Source: Paraburkholderia piptadeniae
Lineage (GTDB): Bacteria > Pseudomonadota > Gammaproteobacteria > Burkholderiales > Burkholderiaceae
Assembly (NCBI RefSeq): GCF_900007165.1
Contig: NZ_CYGY02000042.1
Location: 1-64,000, forward strand
Length of the DNA stretch: 64,000 nucleotides
Reading direction: 5' to 3'
Position 1 is the first letter of the stretch, and each line of letters begins with the position of its first letter. The translations under genes and the position numbers were made by a program. Below are positions 52,069 through 62,888 of the stretch, in pieces. The notes under the pieces were generated by a model that made no database searches, was not told the DNA's origin, and saw nothing but the letters and a program-made list of their open reading frames with translations.

Positions 52069-52857
52069 ATGCAGTCAACCGTTAACCTGTGGCCGCTCAT
52101 AGGAGTTGCCGTCATCATCGTCGGGTTCGTATTGCGCTTCAACCCGATGCTGATCGTGGCCGCCGCCGCAGTCATCACCGCCATCGCCGCGCATTTTCCG
52201 CCCGACAAGATTCTCGCTGCGATCGGCAGTGGCTTCATCAAGACGCGCAATATCCCGCTCATCATCCTGTTGCCGCTCGCGGTGATCGGCCTGCTCGAAC
52301 GGCATGGGCTGCGCGAGCGCGCGCAGACGTGGATCGCGAGCATCAAGGCCGCGACGGCCGGGCGCCTGCTGATCGTCTATCTGCTCGTGCGGGAACTGAC
52401 GGCTGCCGTCGGCCTGACGGGTCTCGGCGGCCATCCGCAGATGGTGCGTCCGCTGATCGCGCCGATGGCCGAAGGCGCGACGGAAACGCGCTTCGGCAAG
52501 TTCAGCGACGCGGTGCGCTACAAGCTGCGCGCGTTCGCGGCGGCAACGGACAACGTGGGCCTCTTCTTCGGCGAAGACATCTTCGTCGCGTTCGGCGCGA
52601 TCGTGCTGATGGTCACGTTCCTGAAGGAAGCGGGCATCACCGTCGAGCCGATGCACGTCGCCGTGTGGGGCATCCCGACGGCCGTCAGCGCGTTTCTGAT
52701 TCACGGCTTCCGGCTCTATCTGCTTGACCGCAAGCTCGAGCGCGAACTACGCGGCAACGCGGCATCGCAAGCGGGCACGAACACCAACGACAACAACGCG
52801 GCAGGCAAGCACGCCACTCAATCGGCTACGCGCGCGACAACCGGGGACGAAGCATGA
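52069..52857 (+). CDS. DUF969 membrane protein, probable permease component
   Basis: A 262-residue inner-membrane protein with about six hydrophobic segments, opening LWPLIGVAVIIVGFVLRFNP and carrying the polar-intramembrane LVRELTAAVGLTGLGGHPQM block and ATDNVGLFFGEDIFVAFGAI. AGGAG lies 7 bases before ATG 52069. The C-terminal 30 residues are a polar Asn/Thr tail. DUF969 always pairs with DUF979, and the next gene overlaps by 4 bases. Placed after pxpBCA, the pair is likely a 5-oxoproline uptake system; this is inferred from context. Confidence 0.83.
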   Translation: MQSTVNLWPLIGVAVIIVGFVLRFNPMLIVAAAAVITAIAAHFPPDKILAAIGSGFIKTRNIPLIILLPLAVIGLLERHGLRERAQTWIASIKAATAGRLLIVYLLVRELTAAVGLTGLGGHPQMVRPLIAPMAEGATETRFGKFSDAVRYKLRAFAAATDNVGLFFGEDIFVAFGAIVLMVTFLKEAGITVEPMHVAVWGIPTAVSAFLIHGFRLYLLDRKLERELRGNAASQAGTNTNDNNAAGKHATQSATRATTGDEA

Positions 52858-53810
52858 CACTCACCATCAACTATCTGTTCTGGCTGGTCGGCATCGTGCT
52901 GCTCGTGATCGGCGGCATGATCGTCACCGACAAGGAACATCCGCGCCGCTTCACGGCGGGCGGCTTCTGGATCATCTATGCGGTGATCTTTCTCGTCGGC
53001 GACAAGCTGCCTGTCGAACTCGTCGGCGCGCTCGTGATCGCGATGGCGCTGATCGCCGGCTTCGGCGGCGTGACGGCGGGCAAGCCCAAGGTGCTGTCGG
53101 AGGCCGCGCGCAAGGCGAGCGCCACGCGTCTCGGCAACAAGCTCTTCTTCCCCGCGCTGACGATTCCCGTCGTCACGGTGATCATCACGCTCGGTGCGAG
53201 CCATCTGGTGTTCGGCGGCACGCCGCTGATCGAGCAGAAAAACGTCACGTTGATCGGCTTCGGCATCGGCTGCGTGATCGCGCTCGCGTTCGCGTGCATG
53301 ATGACGCGCGACACCGTCGGCCAGTCGATGAAGGAAGCGCGCCGTCTCGTCGATGCGCTGTCCTGGGCCGCCGTGCTGCCGCAGATGCTCGGCATGCTCG
53401 GCCTCGTGTTCTCGGATGCGGGCGTGGGCAAGGCGGTTGCGCACGTGACGACGGCCTATATCAGCCTCGACTACCGGCTGATCGCGGTGGCTGTCTACTG
53501 CATCGGCATGGCGCTCTTCACGATGGTGATGGGCAATGGCTTCGCGGCCTTTCCGGTGATGACGGGCGGCGTCGGCGTGCCGATTCTCGTCAACGTGTTC
53601 CATGGCAACCCGGCCGTGATGGTTGCGATCGGCATGTTCTCGGGCTACTGCGGCACGCTGATGACGCCGATGGCCGCGAACTTCAACATCGTGCCCGCCG
53701 CGCTGCTCGAACTGCCTGACAAGAACGCGGTGATCAAGGTGCAGGTACTGACGGCGCTGCCGCTGCTCGTCGTGAACATTTTCCTGCTGAACTTCCTGAT
53801 GTTCCTGTAG
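52854..53810 (+). CDS. DUF979 membrane protein, probable permease component
   Basis: A 318-residue inner-membrane protein with about nine hydrophobic segments. It includes the blocks VIGGMIVTDKEHPRRFTAGG, FFPALTIPVVTVIITLGASH, MGNGFAAFPVMTGGVGVPIL and MFSGYCGTLMTPMAANFNIV. Start ATG 52854 overlaps the DUF969 stop as ATGA, so the two are made in equal amounts and probably work as one transporter. Followed by an inverted repeat at 53841-53872. Confidence 0.83.
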   Translation: MTLTINYLFWLVGIVLLVIGGMIVTDKEHPRRFTAGGFWIIYAVIFLVGDKLPVELVGALVIAMALIAGFGGVTAGKPKVLSEAARKASATRLGNKLFFPALTIPVVTVIITLGASHLVFGGTPLIEQKNVTLIGFGIGCVIALAFACMMTRDTVGQSMKEARRLVDALSWAAVLPQMLGMLGLVFSDAGVGKAVAHVTTAYISLDYRLIAVAVYCIGMALFTMVMGNGFAAFPVMTGGVGVPILVNVFHGNPAVMVAIGMFSGYCGTLMTPMAANFNIVPAALLELPDKNAVIKVQVLTALPLLVVNIFLLNFLMFL

Positions 53811-53840
53811 CAGCAGCTCTCTGGCTGAAGCGAAACGGCA

Positions 53841-53872
53841 AGGCGGTCTTTTCCATGAAATACGGACCGCCT
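53841..53872. repeat. inverted repeat between convergent genes
   Basis: AGGCGGTC and GACCGCCT arms with a 16-base loop, between the DUF979 and TraB genes. No T run on either strand; a weak transcription barrier at best. Confidence 0.4.
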
Positions 53873-53906
53873 GCGCCGCGTGCTGAATGCACGCGCAACG
53901 CCAGGC

Positions 53907-55098
53907 TCAGTAAGCGTCGACGACGAAGCCGCGCTGCCGAAGCAACTGCAACACGCCCTTCGGACCGCCCAGATGCAGCGCGCCGATCGCGACGAACACG
54001 GGCTTGTTCGGCGCGGCGATCAGCAGCATCCGGTTGACGAAGCGCCGGTTGCGATCGAACAGGATCTTGCTGTCGACCTGCGCGGAAATGCGCTTGTCGC
54101 GCGCGAGCTTCTCCGACTTCGCCGCTTCCCATGCGGCGATCGCATCGGCATCGCCGACGCGCCATAGCCGGTGCAAGGTCCGCACATCGGCGACGTTATC
54201 AGCGGGCGTCTGCACGAGATCCTGCGCGAGCATTTCGCGCTGCTGCGCGAGCGTGAGCCCCGTGAACGCTCGCATCTGTTCCGCGAGCGTCTCCAGTCCG
54301 ACGATCCTGCCCTTCTGCTTCAGATAGACGTTCTGCAACTGCGCCTCGGTGCCGTACTCGGTTTGCAGGCCGGCGCTCAGCGAGTCATAAGTTTCCACCA
54401 GCAGCGCTGCGAGCCAGGGCCGCATCTTTCTGATTTCGTCGAGCGCGGCGGGATTGCCGTGCAGGCGCATCGCAAGCTTGTGCCACAGCGGCTCGGGCAG
54501 CAGCTTCGGCAGGCATCGGTACGAGCAGACGCCGTACTTCGACACATCGTCCTGCGAGACGAGCAGATCGTCGGGCGACAGTTCGAGCGCGAGCGTCGGC
54601 GATGCGGCGAGCGCGCCGAGTATCGGCGGACGGAACGGCTGGCCGGACGGATAGTCGTTCGGATCGCCGACATGCAGCGTGCCGAGCAGATAGATCGTGG
54701 TCGTGCCGCGCGTGGCGACATAGAAAGGCATGCGCGCCGGTTGCACGCGCACCGGGCCGCTTGCCGTCGTGCCGCTCGCGGTCGACGGCGGCGGATTGAA
54801 GCCGGGCAACGTCGCGCGCGGCTGCGAAGCATTGCGCGAACCCGGCACGGGGACGGCGGGCCGCCCCGCCTGGTTGGCCTGCGCGCCTTGGACGGCCGTA
54901 TTCGCGGCAGCGCCCGCGGCGTGCGCCGGAACAATCACGGCATCCAGCCAATGAAACGAAAGCTGCGCGGCGGCGAGCATGGCGCACGCGACAACGTGCG
55001 CAGCCCGCCGCCGCATCGACACAGCGCGCGCGCCGCGCGCATGATCGACATGCGAACGACGCGCGTGACGGCGCGCAAGACGACGCGCCGCCACCCCA

Positions 55099-55106
<8 letters not shown>
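53907..55106 (-). CDS. TraB/GumN-family exported protein, last gene of the dipeptide transporter operon
   Basis: A 399-residue protein (369 if the in-frame ATG at 55016 is used). A basic, Arg-rich leader and a hydrophobic segment (MLAAAQLSFHWLDAVIV) suggest export. The TraB/Tiki-like domain spans about 115-395. It has the two GxxH motifs expected of this putative metalloprotease fold, in YLLGTLHVGDP and VAIGALHLGGPKGV, with LALELSPDDLLV between. Unusually, its start overlaps the ABC ATPase stop by 8 bases, with GGGAG upstream. A link to peptide metabolism is plausible but unproven. Confidence 0.82.
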
Positions 55107-56129
<1,023 letters not shown>

Positions 56130-56133
<4 letters not shown>

Positions 56134-57143
56134 CGTGCGCCTCCGTGTTGAATGGCATCGCGAACCAGGTTCAGCGGCTTGATGCAGCGAACCCGGGTTG
56201 CGGCGTCGTGGTCCGCCAATGACGACAGCGCGGGCCTTGCCTTGTTGCAGTCGTCGACGACGTACTTGCAGCGCGGCGCGAACAGACACCCTTTCGGGCG
56301 ATCGTCGCGCCCAGGCACCATGCCCGGCAGCGCGGCAAGACGCACCGCGCCGACGTTGTGCTCGGGAATCGCCGCCAGCAGCGCTTCCGTGTACGGATGA
56401 TGCGGCGCGCTGAAGATATCGGGCACGCGGTTCGTTTCGATGATCTCGCCCGCGTACATCACGGCCACGCGCTGCGCGACTTCCGACACCACGGCCAGAT
56501 CGTGCGAAATCAGCACGAGCGCCATGCCGCGCTCTTTCTGCAACTGCACCAGCAGTTGCATGATCTGCGCCTGGATGGTCACGTCGAGTGCCGTAGTCGG
56601 CTCGTCGGCGATCAGCAGCTTCGGGTTGCATGCGACAGCCATCGCGATCATCACGCGCTGATTCATGCCGCCCGACATCTGATGCGGGAACGTCGAAATG
56701 CGGTTCTTCGCGTCGGGAATGCCGACCTGGTCGAGCAGTTCGAGCGCGCGCTTATGCAGCGCGTCGCCGCGCAGTCCTTCGTGCAGCTTCAGCACTTCCT
56801 TGATCTGATAGCCGACGGTGTAGCTCGGGTTCAGGCTCGTCAGCGCGTCCTGAAACACCATCGCCACATCTTTGCCGATGATCTTGCGGCGCGCCTTCGG
56901 CGTCGCGTTCAGCAGGTCCTTGCCGTTGAACGTGACTTCGTCGGCAGTGACGATGCCCGGCGCGTCGATGAGACCCATCAGCGCCATCATCGTCACGCTC
57001 TTTCCGGAGCCCGATTCGCCGACGACGCCCACCACTTCGCCCGGCGCCACGTCGAGATTGATTCGATCGACAGCGGGCATGCCGCTGAAGTTGACCGCGA
57101 GATTGCGGATGGTCAACAGATTTCCGTTGGTAACGTTTTGCAT
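56130..57143 (-). CDS. dppD: dipeptide ABC transporter ATP-binding protein DppD
   Basis: A 337-residue partner ATPase. It shows Walker A GESGSGKSVTMMAL, Q-loop VFQDALTSLNPS, signature MSGGMNQRVMIAMA, Walker B LIADEPTTALD and the C-terminal cysteine-rich GCLFAPRCKYVVDDC, which marks the oligopeptide-transporter ATPase family. It starts one base after the dppC stop (TGAcATG), so translation is coupled. Works with DppF at a 1:1 ratio. Confidence 0.92.
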
Positions 57144-57144
57144 G

Positions 57145-58062
57145 TCAGGCCAACCGTTTGAGTTTCGGATCGAGTGCGTCGCGCAGCCCGTCGCCGAGCA
57201 GGTTGATCGCGAGCACTGAGATCAGGATGGCGAGACCGGGCATGGTGACGATCCACCATGCGCTGTCGATGTAGTCGCGTGCGGACGCGAGCATCGCGCC
57301 CCACTCCGCCGACGGCGGCTGCACGCCGAGGCCGAGGAAGCCGAGCGCGGCGGCATCGAGAATCGCCGACGAAAAGCCGAGCGTGGCCTGCACGATCAGC
57401 GGCGCCGTGCAGTTCGGCAACACCTGCGAGAACATCAGGCGCAGCGTGCCCGCACCCGCGACGCGCGAAGCCATCACGTACTCCTTGTGCAGTTCGCCGA
57501 GCGCCGATGCGCGCGTGAGACGCACATAGCCCGGCAGCGCGACGATTGCGATGGCAAGCATCGTGTTCGTCAGGCCCGGACCGATGATGGCAACGACGGC
57601 CACCGCGAGCAGCAGCGACGGCAACGCGAGCAGCACGTCCATGATGCGCATGATGGGCGTGTCGGCCCACTTCTCGAAGAACGCGGCGACCAGGCCGAGC
57701 ACGATGCCGGGGATCAGCGCGAGCATCACCGACACGAAGCCGATCCAGAACGACAGGCGCGCGCCGTACATCAGACGCGAAAGAATGTCGCGGCCCGCTT
57801 CGTCGGTGCCGAGAATGAACTTCCAGTTGCCGCCGTCGAGCCATGCGGGCGGAATCTTCACGGAATCGCGGTACTGCTCGATCGGGCTGTGCGGCGCGAT
57901 CAACGGCGCGAAGACCGCGACGAAGATCAGCACCAGCACGATGATGCCCGCACTGACGGCGCCGCGGTTGCGCGAAAAGTTGGTCCAGAATTCACGGGCG
58001 GCAATTGCACGGCCGCTGGGCGGCGTGACTGCCTGGGGGACGGTGTTTTGGATATCTGCCAC
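57145..58062 (-). CDS. dppC: dipeptide ABC transporter permease DppC
   Basis: A 305-residue inner-membrane permease with about six helices. It carries the cytosolic N-terminal region (AREFWTNFSRNRGAVSAG) and the FILGTDEAGRDILSRLMYGARLS block of this family. The EAA loop for ATPase contact is in the ASALGELHKEYVMASRVAGAG region. The start is GTG 58062 with GAGGT 8 bases before; that RBS overlaps the dppB stop codon. Confidence 0.92.
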   Translation of the reverse strand: MADIQNTVPQAVTPPSGRAIAAREFWTNFSRNRGAVSAGIIVLVLIFVAVFAPLIAPHSPIEQYRDSVKIPPAWLDGGNWKFILGTDEAGRDILSRLMYGARLSFWIGFVSVMLALIPGIVLGLVAAFFEKWADTPIMRIMDVLLALPSLLLAVAVVAIIGPGLTNTMLAIAIVALPGYVRLTRASALGELHKEYVMASRVAGAGTLRLMFSQVLPNCTAPLIVQATLGFSSAILDAAALGFLGLGVQPPSAEWGAMLASARDYIDSAWWIVTMPGLAILISVLAINLLGDGLRDALDPKLKRLA

Positions 58063-58068
58063 GGCTTT

Positions 58069-59082
58069 TTACCTCGTATGGCGAATGCGCGGGTTCAACA
58101 CGCCGTACAGCAAATCGACGACGAGGTTCACGACGATCACAAGCGTTGCGATCATCAGGATACCGCCCTGCACGACAGGATAATCGCGCCGGCCGATCGC
58201 ATCGATCAGCCACTTACCGATGCCCGGCCACGAGAACAAGGTCTCCGTCAGCACCGCGCCTGCAAGCAGCGTGCCGACCTGCAGACCGATCACCGTCACG
58301 ACGGGAATCAGCGCGTTGCGCAGCGCATGCACGACGATCACGCGCGCCGGCGACAGGCCCTTCGCGCGCGCCGTGCGGATGTAGTCCTCGCGCAGCACTT
58401 CGAGCATCGACGAACGCGTCATCCGCGCGACCACCGCAAGCGGAATCGTGCCGAGCACGATCGCGGGCAGGATCAGATGCGAAAGCGCCGAGCGGAACGA
58501 GCCTTCGTCGGTGCCCGGCAGCAGTGAGTCGATCAGCAGGAAGCCGGTCACGTGCGGGATGTCGTATTCGACCGCGATGCGGCCCGACACAGGCGTCCAG
58601 CCAAGCTTCGACGAGAACATCATGATGAGGATCAAGCCCCACCAGAAGATCGGCATCGAATAGCCGGTGAGCGCCGTGCCCATCACGCCGTGATCGACGA
58701 CGGTGCCGCGCCGCAGCGCCGCGAACACGCCCGCCGGCAGCCCGACGATCAGCGCGAACAGCATCGCGCAGAACGACAGCTCGACGGTGGCGGGAAAGCG
58801 CGCAAGGAACTCGTCCATCACGCTCGTATTGGTGATGACCGATATGCCGAGGTTCCCCTGCAGCGCGTGACCGACGTAATGGAGGTACTGGATGGGCAGC
58901 GGCTCGTCGAGTCCGAGGCGATGCATCGCGGCTGCGTGCATGGCCGGATCGACGCCGCGCTCGCCCATCATCACTTCGATGGGATCGCCCGGGATCAGGT
59001 GGATGAGCGCGAATGCGAGGATCGTGATACCGATGAAAGTCGGTATGACCATCCCGATGCGGCGCAAAACGAATCGGAACAT
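58069..59082 (-). CDS. dppB: dipeptide ABC transporter permease DppB
   Basis: A 337-residue inner-membrane permease with six helices. The opening MFRFVLRRIGMVIPTFIGIT and LIPGDPIEVMMGERGVDPAM are typical of DppB. The large periplasmic loop and the EAA loop (EVLREDYIRTARAKGLSPAR) follow in order. AGGGA lies 7 bases before ATG 59082. It is separated from the dppA gene by a terminator-like hairpin, which should lower its expression relative to the binding protein. Confidence 0.92.
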   Translation of the reverse strand: MFRFVLRRIGMVIPTFIGITILAFALIHLIPGDPIEVMMGERGVDPAMHAAAMHRLGLDEPLPIQYLHYVGHALQGNLGISVITNTSVMDEFLARFPATVELSFCAMLFALIVGLPAGVFAALRRGTVVDHGVMGTALTGYSMPIFWWGLILIMMFSSKLGWTPVSGRIAVEYDIPHVTGFLLIDSLLPGTDEGSFRSALSHLILPAIVLGTIPLAVVARMTRSSMLEVLREDYIRTARAKGLSPARVIVVHALRNALIPVVTVIGLQVGTLLAGAVLTETLFSWPGIGKWLIDAIGRRDYPVVQGGILMIATLVIVVNLVVDLLYGVLNPRIRHTR

Positions 59083-59104
59083 GGTTCGTCCCTATGGTCT
59101 TGGT

Positions 59105-59152
59105 GAGAAAAAACGCAACCGGCGACGAGGGCTCGTGACCCCGGTCGCCGGA
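59105..59152 (-). terminator. internal terminator-like hairpin between dppA and dppB
   Basis: Stem CCGGCGAC/GTCGCCGG (59144-59151 with 59119-59126), then on the minus strand TTGCGTTTTTTC. A partial terminator that would leave excess dppA mRNA, as is common in ABC importer operons. Confidence 0.55.
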
Positions 59153-59236
59153 CCATTTCGACCAGTCTTCTAACCGAACGAAAAGCGTACTGCGTCTGGG
59201 ACGCAGCGGGCAACGAAGCCCGCCGCATCGCGAGAT

Positions 59237-60868
59237 TTACTTCATCGTCACGCCGTCGAAGCGCGCGTAGCCCAGCGGCTCGATACGCATATCGACGACC
59301 TTCTTGCTGACAGGCTGATACACCGTCGAGTGAGCGATCGGCGAGAACGGCAACTGCTGCGCGAAGATCTGCTGAGCCTGCGTGTAGAACTTCGTGCGCG
59401 CTTCCTGGCCCGTCGTTTCGCGGCCCTTCTGCACGAGTTCGTCAAAAGGCTTGTAGCACCACTTCGAGAAGTTGTTGCCGTTCACCGCGTCGCAGCCGAG
59501 CAGCGTGCCGAGCCAGTTGTCCGGGTCGCCGTTGTCGCCCGTCCAGCCGATCAGCATCGTGTCGTCTTCGCCCGCGTGCGCGCGCTTGATGTACTCACCC
59601 CATTCGTACGTGACGATCTTCGCCTTCACGCCGATCTTCGCCCAGTCGGCCTGGATCATTTCCGCCATCAGGCGGCCGTTCGGGTTGTACGCGCGCTGCA
59701 CGGGCATCGCCCACAGCGTGATGTCGAAGCCGTTCGGGAAGCCTGCCTTCGAGAGCAGCGCCTTCGCCTTCTCCGGATCGTAAGCCGGCATCTTCAGGCT
59801 CTTGTCGTACGACCACTGAGTGGGCGGCATCGGGTTCGTCGCGGCCTGGCCTGCGCCCTGGTAGACGGAGTCGATGATCGCCTTCTTGTTGATCGCCATG
59901 TCGAGCGCCTCGCGCACTTCGAGCTTGTCGACGGGCTTGTGGCTCACGTTGTACGCCAGATAGCCGAGATTGAAGCCCGGCTGCGACGGCATGTCGATGT
60001 TCGAATCGGCCTTCAGCGGCGCGATGTCGGCGGGGCGCGGGTAGCTCATCACCTGGCATTCGTCGCGCTTGAGCTTCTGCACGCGCACGCCCGGATCAGG
60101 CGTGATCGAGAAGATCAGCTTCGACAGCTTGACCGTGTTCGGCTTCCAGTAGTCCGGATTGCCGTCGTAACGGATCGTCGCGTCCTTCGTGTAGCTGCGG
60201 AAAATGAACGGGCCCGTGCCGACCGGCTTCTGGTTGATGTCGGCGGCCTTGCCTTCCTTCATCAGCGAATCCGCATATTCAGCAGACAGGATCGATGCGT
60301 ATTCCATCGCCAGGTTCTGGATGAACGGCGCGTTGACTTCCTTCAGCGTGAAGCGGACGGTGTACGGGTCGACCTTCTCGACCTTCTCGATCAGCTTGTC
60401 GAGGCCCATGTCGGTGAAGTACGGGAACTGCACCGGGTAGGCTTTGCGGAACGGCTGGTTCGGGTCCAGCATGCGCTGGAACGTGAACACGACGTCATCC
60501 GCATTGAATTCGCGCGTCGGTTTGAACCAGGAAGTCGTGTGGAATTTGACGCCGTGGCGCAGATGGAACGTGTACGTCTTGCCGTCGGGCGAAACGTCCC
60601 ACTTCTCCGCAAGGCCCGGCTCGACCTTCGTGCCGCCGCGCTCGAATTCGACGAGGCGGTTGTAGACGGTAAACGTGTTGGCCGTGAAATCCACGCCCGT
60701 GGTGTACTGCGCCGGATCAAAGCCCGCTGGACTGCCTTCGGAGCAGTAGATGAGGGTCTTGTTCGGAAGATCGGCGGCGTTCGCCAGTTGGGCTCCCGCC
60801 ATCGATGCCGCTGCCGTCGCGACCAGCATCGTGAGCCGAGCCGCGCGCAACAGTTTGTTTTGCTTCAT
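59237..60868 (-). CDS. dppA: periplasmic dipeptide-binding protein, proximal copy
   Basis: A 543-residue solute-binding protein of the SBP_bac_5 family with a signal peptide cleaved after LANA (about residue 31). It captures peptides in the periplasm and delivers them to DppBC. It has the AEKWDVSPDGKTYTFHLRHG family signature near residue 90, RFTLKEVNAPFIQNLAMEYA and YQGAGQAATNPMPPTQWSYD. GGAGG lies 4 bases before ATG 60868. It is a clear paralogue of the upstream gene at 61054-62697 along its whole length. Confidence 0.92.
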   Translation of the reverse strand: MKQNKLLRAARLTMLVATAAASMAGAQLANAADLPNKTLIYCSEGSPAGFDPAQYTTGVDFTANTFTVYNRLVEFERGGTKVEPGLAEKWDVSPDGKTYTFHLRHGVKFHTTSWFKPTREFNADDVVFTFQRMLDPNQPFRKAYPVQFPYFTDMGLDKLIEKVEKVDPYTVRFTLKEVNAPFIQNLAMEYASILSAEYADSLMKEGKAADINQKPVGTGPFIFRSYTKDATIRYDGNPDYWKPNTVKLSKLIFSITPDPGVRVQKLKRDECQVMSYPRPADIAPLKADSNIDMPSQPGFNLGYLAYNVSHKPVDKLEVREALDMAINKKAIIDSVYQGAGQAATNPMPPTQWSYDKSLKMPAYDPEKAKALLSKAGFPNGFDITLWAMPVQRAYNPNGRLMAEMIQADWAKIGVKAKIVTYEWGEYIKRAHAGEDDTMLIGWTGDNGDPDNWLGTLLGCDAVNGNNFSKWCYKPFDELVQKGRETTGQEARTKFYTQAQQIFAQQLPFSPIAHSTVYQPVSKKVVDMRIEPLGYARFDGVTMK

Positions 60869-60987
60869 GTTTCCTCCAGGTTCAGCGCCGGCAAAAACCA
60901 GCGTAGCGCGATATTACTGAGCTTTGCCAGGGGCCACAAGCGGAGGAAATTCCTTGTGTTGACGATCGGAAACAGCTGTGCGGGGGA

Positions 60988-61008
60988 CTGCCGCGGGCCG
61001 CGCGGCAG
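60988..61008. repeat. stem-loop between the two binding-protein genes
   Basis: CTGCCGCG and CGCGGCAG arms with a 5-base loop and no T run. It could protect the 3' end of the distal binding-protein mRNA. Confidence 0.45.
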
Positions 61009-61053
61009 CCATCCCGGACTAGAGCGAACTTGCGTAAAGAAGCGGCAAATTCG

Positions 61054-62697
61054 TTACTTCAGGCCGACGTTCCAGAATTGCGTCGGGCCAAACGGGTCGA
61101 TTTTGAAGCCTGTGATCGACTTCGACAGCGGCTGATAAACCGTCGAATGCGCAATGGGAGTGAAAGGAACCTCCTGCTTGAAGATCTCCTGGGCCTCCGT
61201 GTAGTCCTTCGTGCGCGTCGCCATGTCGGTCGTGCTGCGGGCCTGCTTGATCAGGTCGTCGAAAGGTTTGTAGCACCATTTGGAAAAATTGCTGCCGTTG
61301 ACGGCATCGCAGCCGAGCAGCACGCCGAGCCAGTTGTCCGGGTCGCCGTAATCGCCCGTCCAGCCGATCAGCATCGCTTCGTGCTCGCCGCTGTGTGCGC
61401 GGCGAATGTACTCACCCCACTCGAAGGTGACGATCTTCGTCTTCACGCCGATCTTCGACCAGTCCGCTTGCAGCATTTCGGCCATCAGGCGCGCGTTCGG
61501 GTTGTACGGACGCGAAACGGGCATTGCCCACAGTGTGAGATCGAAGCCATCGGGGTAGCCCGCCTGCTTCAGCAGCGCTTTTGCCTTGTCGACGTCGTAC
61601 GGCGCGTCTTTCAGGTTCTTGTCGTAGCCCCATTGGGTCGGCGGCATTGGATTCGTCGCGGCCTGGCCCGCGCCCTGGTAGACGGAATCGATGATCGCCT
61701 TCTTGTTGACCGACATATCGAGCGCGCGCCGCACGAGCACGTTGTCGAGCGGCTTTTTCGTCGTGTTGTACGCGATGAAGCCCAGATTGAAGCCCACCTG
61801 ATGCGGCAGCGCGAGCGACGAGTCCGACTGGATCTGCGGAATGTCGGCGGGCTTCGGATAGCTCATCACCTGGCATTCGTTGCGTTTGAGCTTTTGCAGA
61901 CGCACGGACGGGTCGACAGTGATCGCGAAAATCAACTTGCTCACCTTCACGACGCCCGGCTTCCAGTAGTTCGGGTTGCCGTCGAAGCGGATCGAATCGT
62001 CCTTCGTGTAGCTGCGGAAGATGAACGGCCCCGTGCCGACCGGGAACAGATTGATATCGGACGCCTTGCCCGCTTTCAGCAACTGATCCGCATACTCGGC
62101 CGACAGGACCGATGCGAACGGCATCGCAAGCTGCTGGAGGAACGGTGCATCCACTTCCTTCAGCGTGAAGCGGACGGTGTACGGGTCGAGCGCCTCGATC
62201 TTGCTGATGTTCTTCGCGAGGCCCAGGTCGTTGAAGTACGGGAACGACACGGGGTACGCCTTGTGGAACGGCTGCTCCGGATCGAGCATCCGCGTGTAGG
62301 TGAAGACGACGTCGTCGGCGTTGAAGTCGCGCGTCGGCTTGAACCAGGCCGTCGTGTGGAACTTCACGCCATGGCGCAGATGAAACGTGTATTGCAGGCC
62401 GTCGCTGGAAACGTCCCACTTTTCGGCGAGGCCGGGCTCGATGTCGGTGCTGCCGTGACCGAACTCGACGAGCCGGTTATAGACGGTGTACGAACCGGCG
62501 CTGAACTCGACGCTCGTCGTGTACTGCGCGGTATCGAATCCGGCGGGACTGCCTTCGGAACAGAACACGACCGTCTTGTCGGGCAGCGACGCCGCGGCGC
62601 TCAGACTGGGCGCGACGCATGCCGCGGCAATCGCGACGGCGGACAAAATGGGCAGGCAGGACTTGCGAACTGCAGACAGCGTCGATGACATTGGCAT
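61054..62697 (-). CDS. periplasmic dipeptide-binding protein, distal paralogue
   Basis: A 547-residue SBP_bac_5 protein and first gene of the dipeptide operon. The signal peptide ends near LSAA (about 36). It keeps the same block order as the proximal copy, including SEGSPAGFDTAQYTTSVEFS and YQGAGQAATNPMPPTQWGYD. Differences are concentrated in loops lining the peptide pocket (for example ADIPQIQSDSSLALPHQ), so a different peptide preference is plausible. GGAG precedes ATG 62697 by about 7 bases; the frame extends to 62751 without an RBS. Confidence 0.9.
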   Translation of the reverse strand: MPMSSTLSAVRKSCLPILSAVAIAAACVAPSLSAAASLPDKTVVFCSEGSPAGFDTAQYTTSVEFSAGSYTVYNRLVEFGHGSTDIEPGLAEKWDVSSDGLQYTFHLRHGVKFHTTAWFKPTRDFNADDVVFTYTRMLDPEQPFHKAYPVSFPYFNDLGLAKNISKIEALDPYTVRFTLKEVDAPFLQQLAMPFASVLSAEYADQLLKAGKASDINLFPVGTGPFIFRSYTKDDSIRFDGNPNYWKPGVVKVSKLIFAITVDPSVRLQKLKRNECQVMSYPKPADIPQIQSDSSLALPHQVGFNLGFIAYNTTKKPLDNVLVRRALDMSVNKKAIIDSVYQGAGQAATNPMPPTQWGYDKNLKDAPYDVDKAKALLKQAGYPDGFDLTLWAMPVSRPYNPNARLMAEMLQADWSKIGVKTKIVTFEWGEYIRRAHSGEHEAMLIGWTGDYGDPDNWLGVLLGCDAVNGSNFSKWCYKPFDDLIKQARSTTDMATRTKDYTEAQEIFKQEVPFTPIAHSTVYQPLSKSITGFKIDPFGPTQFWNVGLK

Positions 62698-62819
62698 GTT
62701 GTTCTCCGCGAGGCAGTTGGGTCGAGTGCCCTTTGGATCATAGTCAGCCAATATTCCGATTCAATATGGGTTTTCACTCCGCTTTCGTGACAGCAAGGTG
62801 AATCGGCACGGGTGAAATG

Positions 62820-62858
62820 AAAAGGGCGGCGCACGCCTGCGCGCACGCCGCCCATTTT
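62820..62858. terminator. terminator downstream of metF
   Basis: GGGCGGCG/CGCCGCCC stem with a GC-rich loop. It is flanked by TTTTC on the minus side for metF and ATTTTTG on the plus side, so it can act on both strands. Confidence 0.75.
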
Positions 62859-62888
62859 TGCTGCCGATAAAAGATCAGATGCGAAAGA

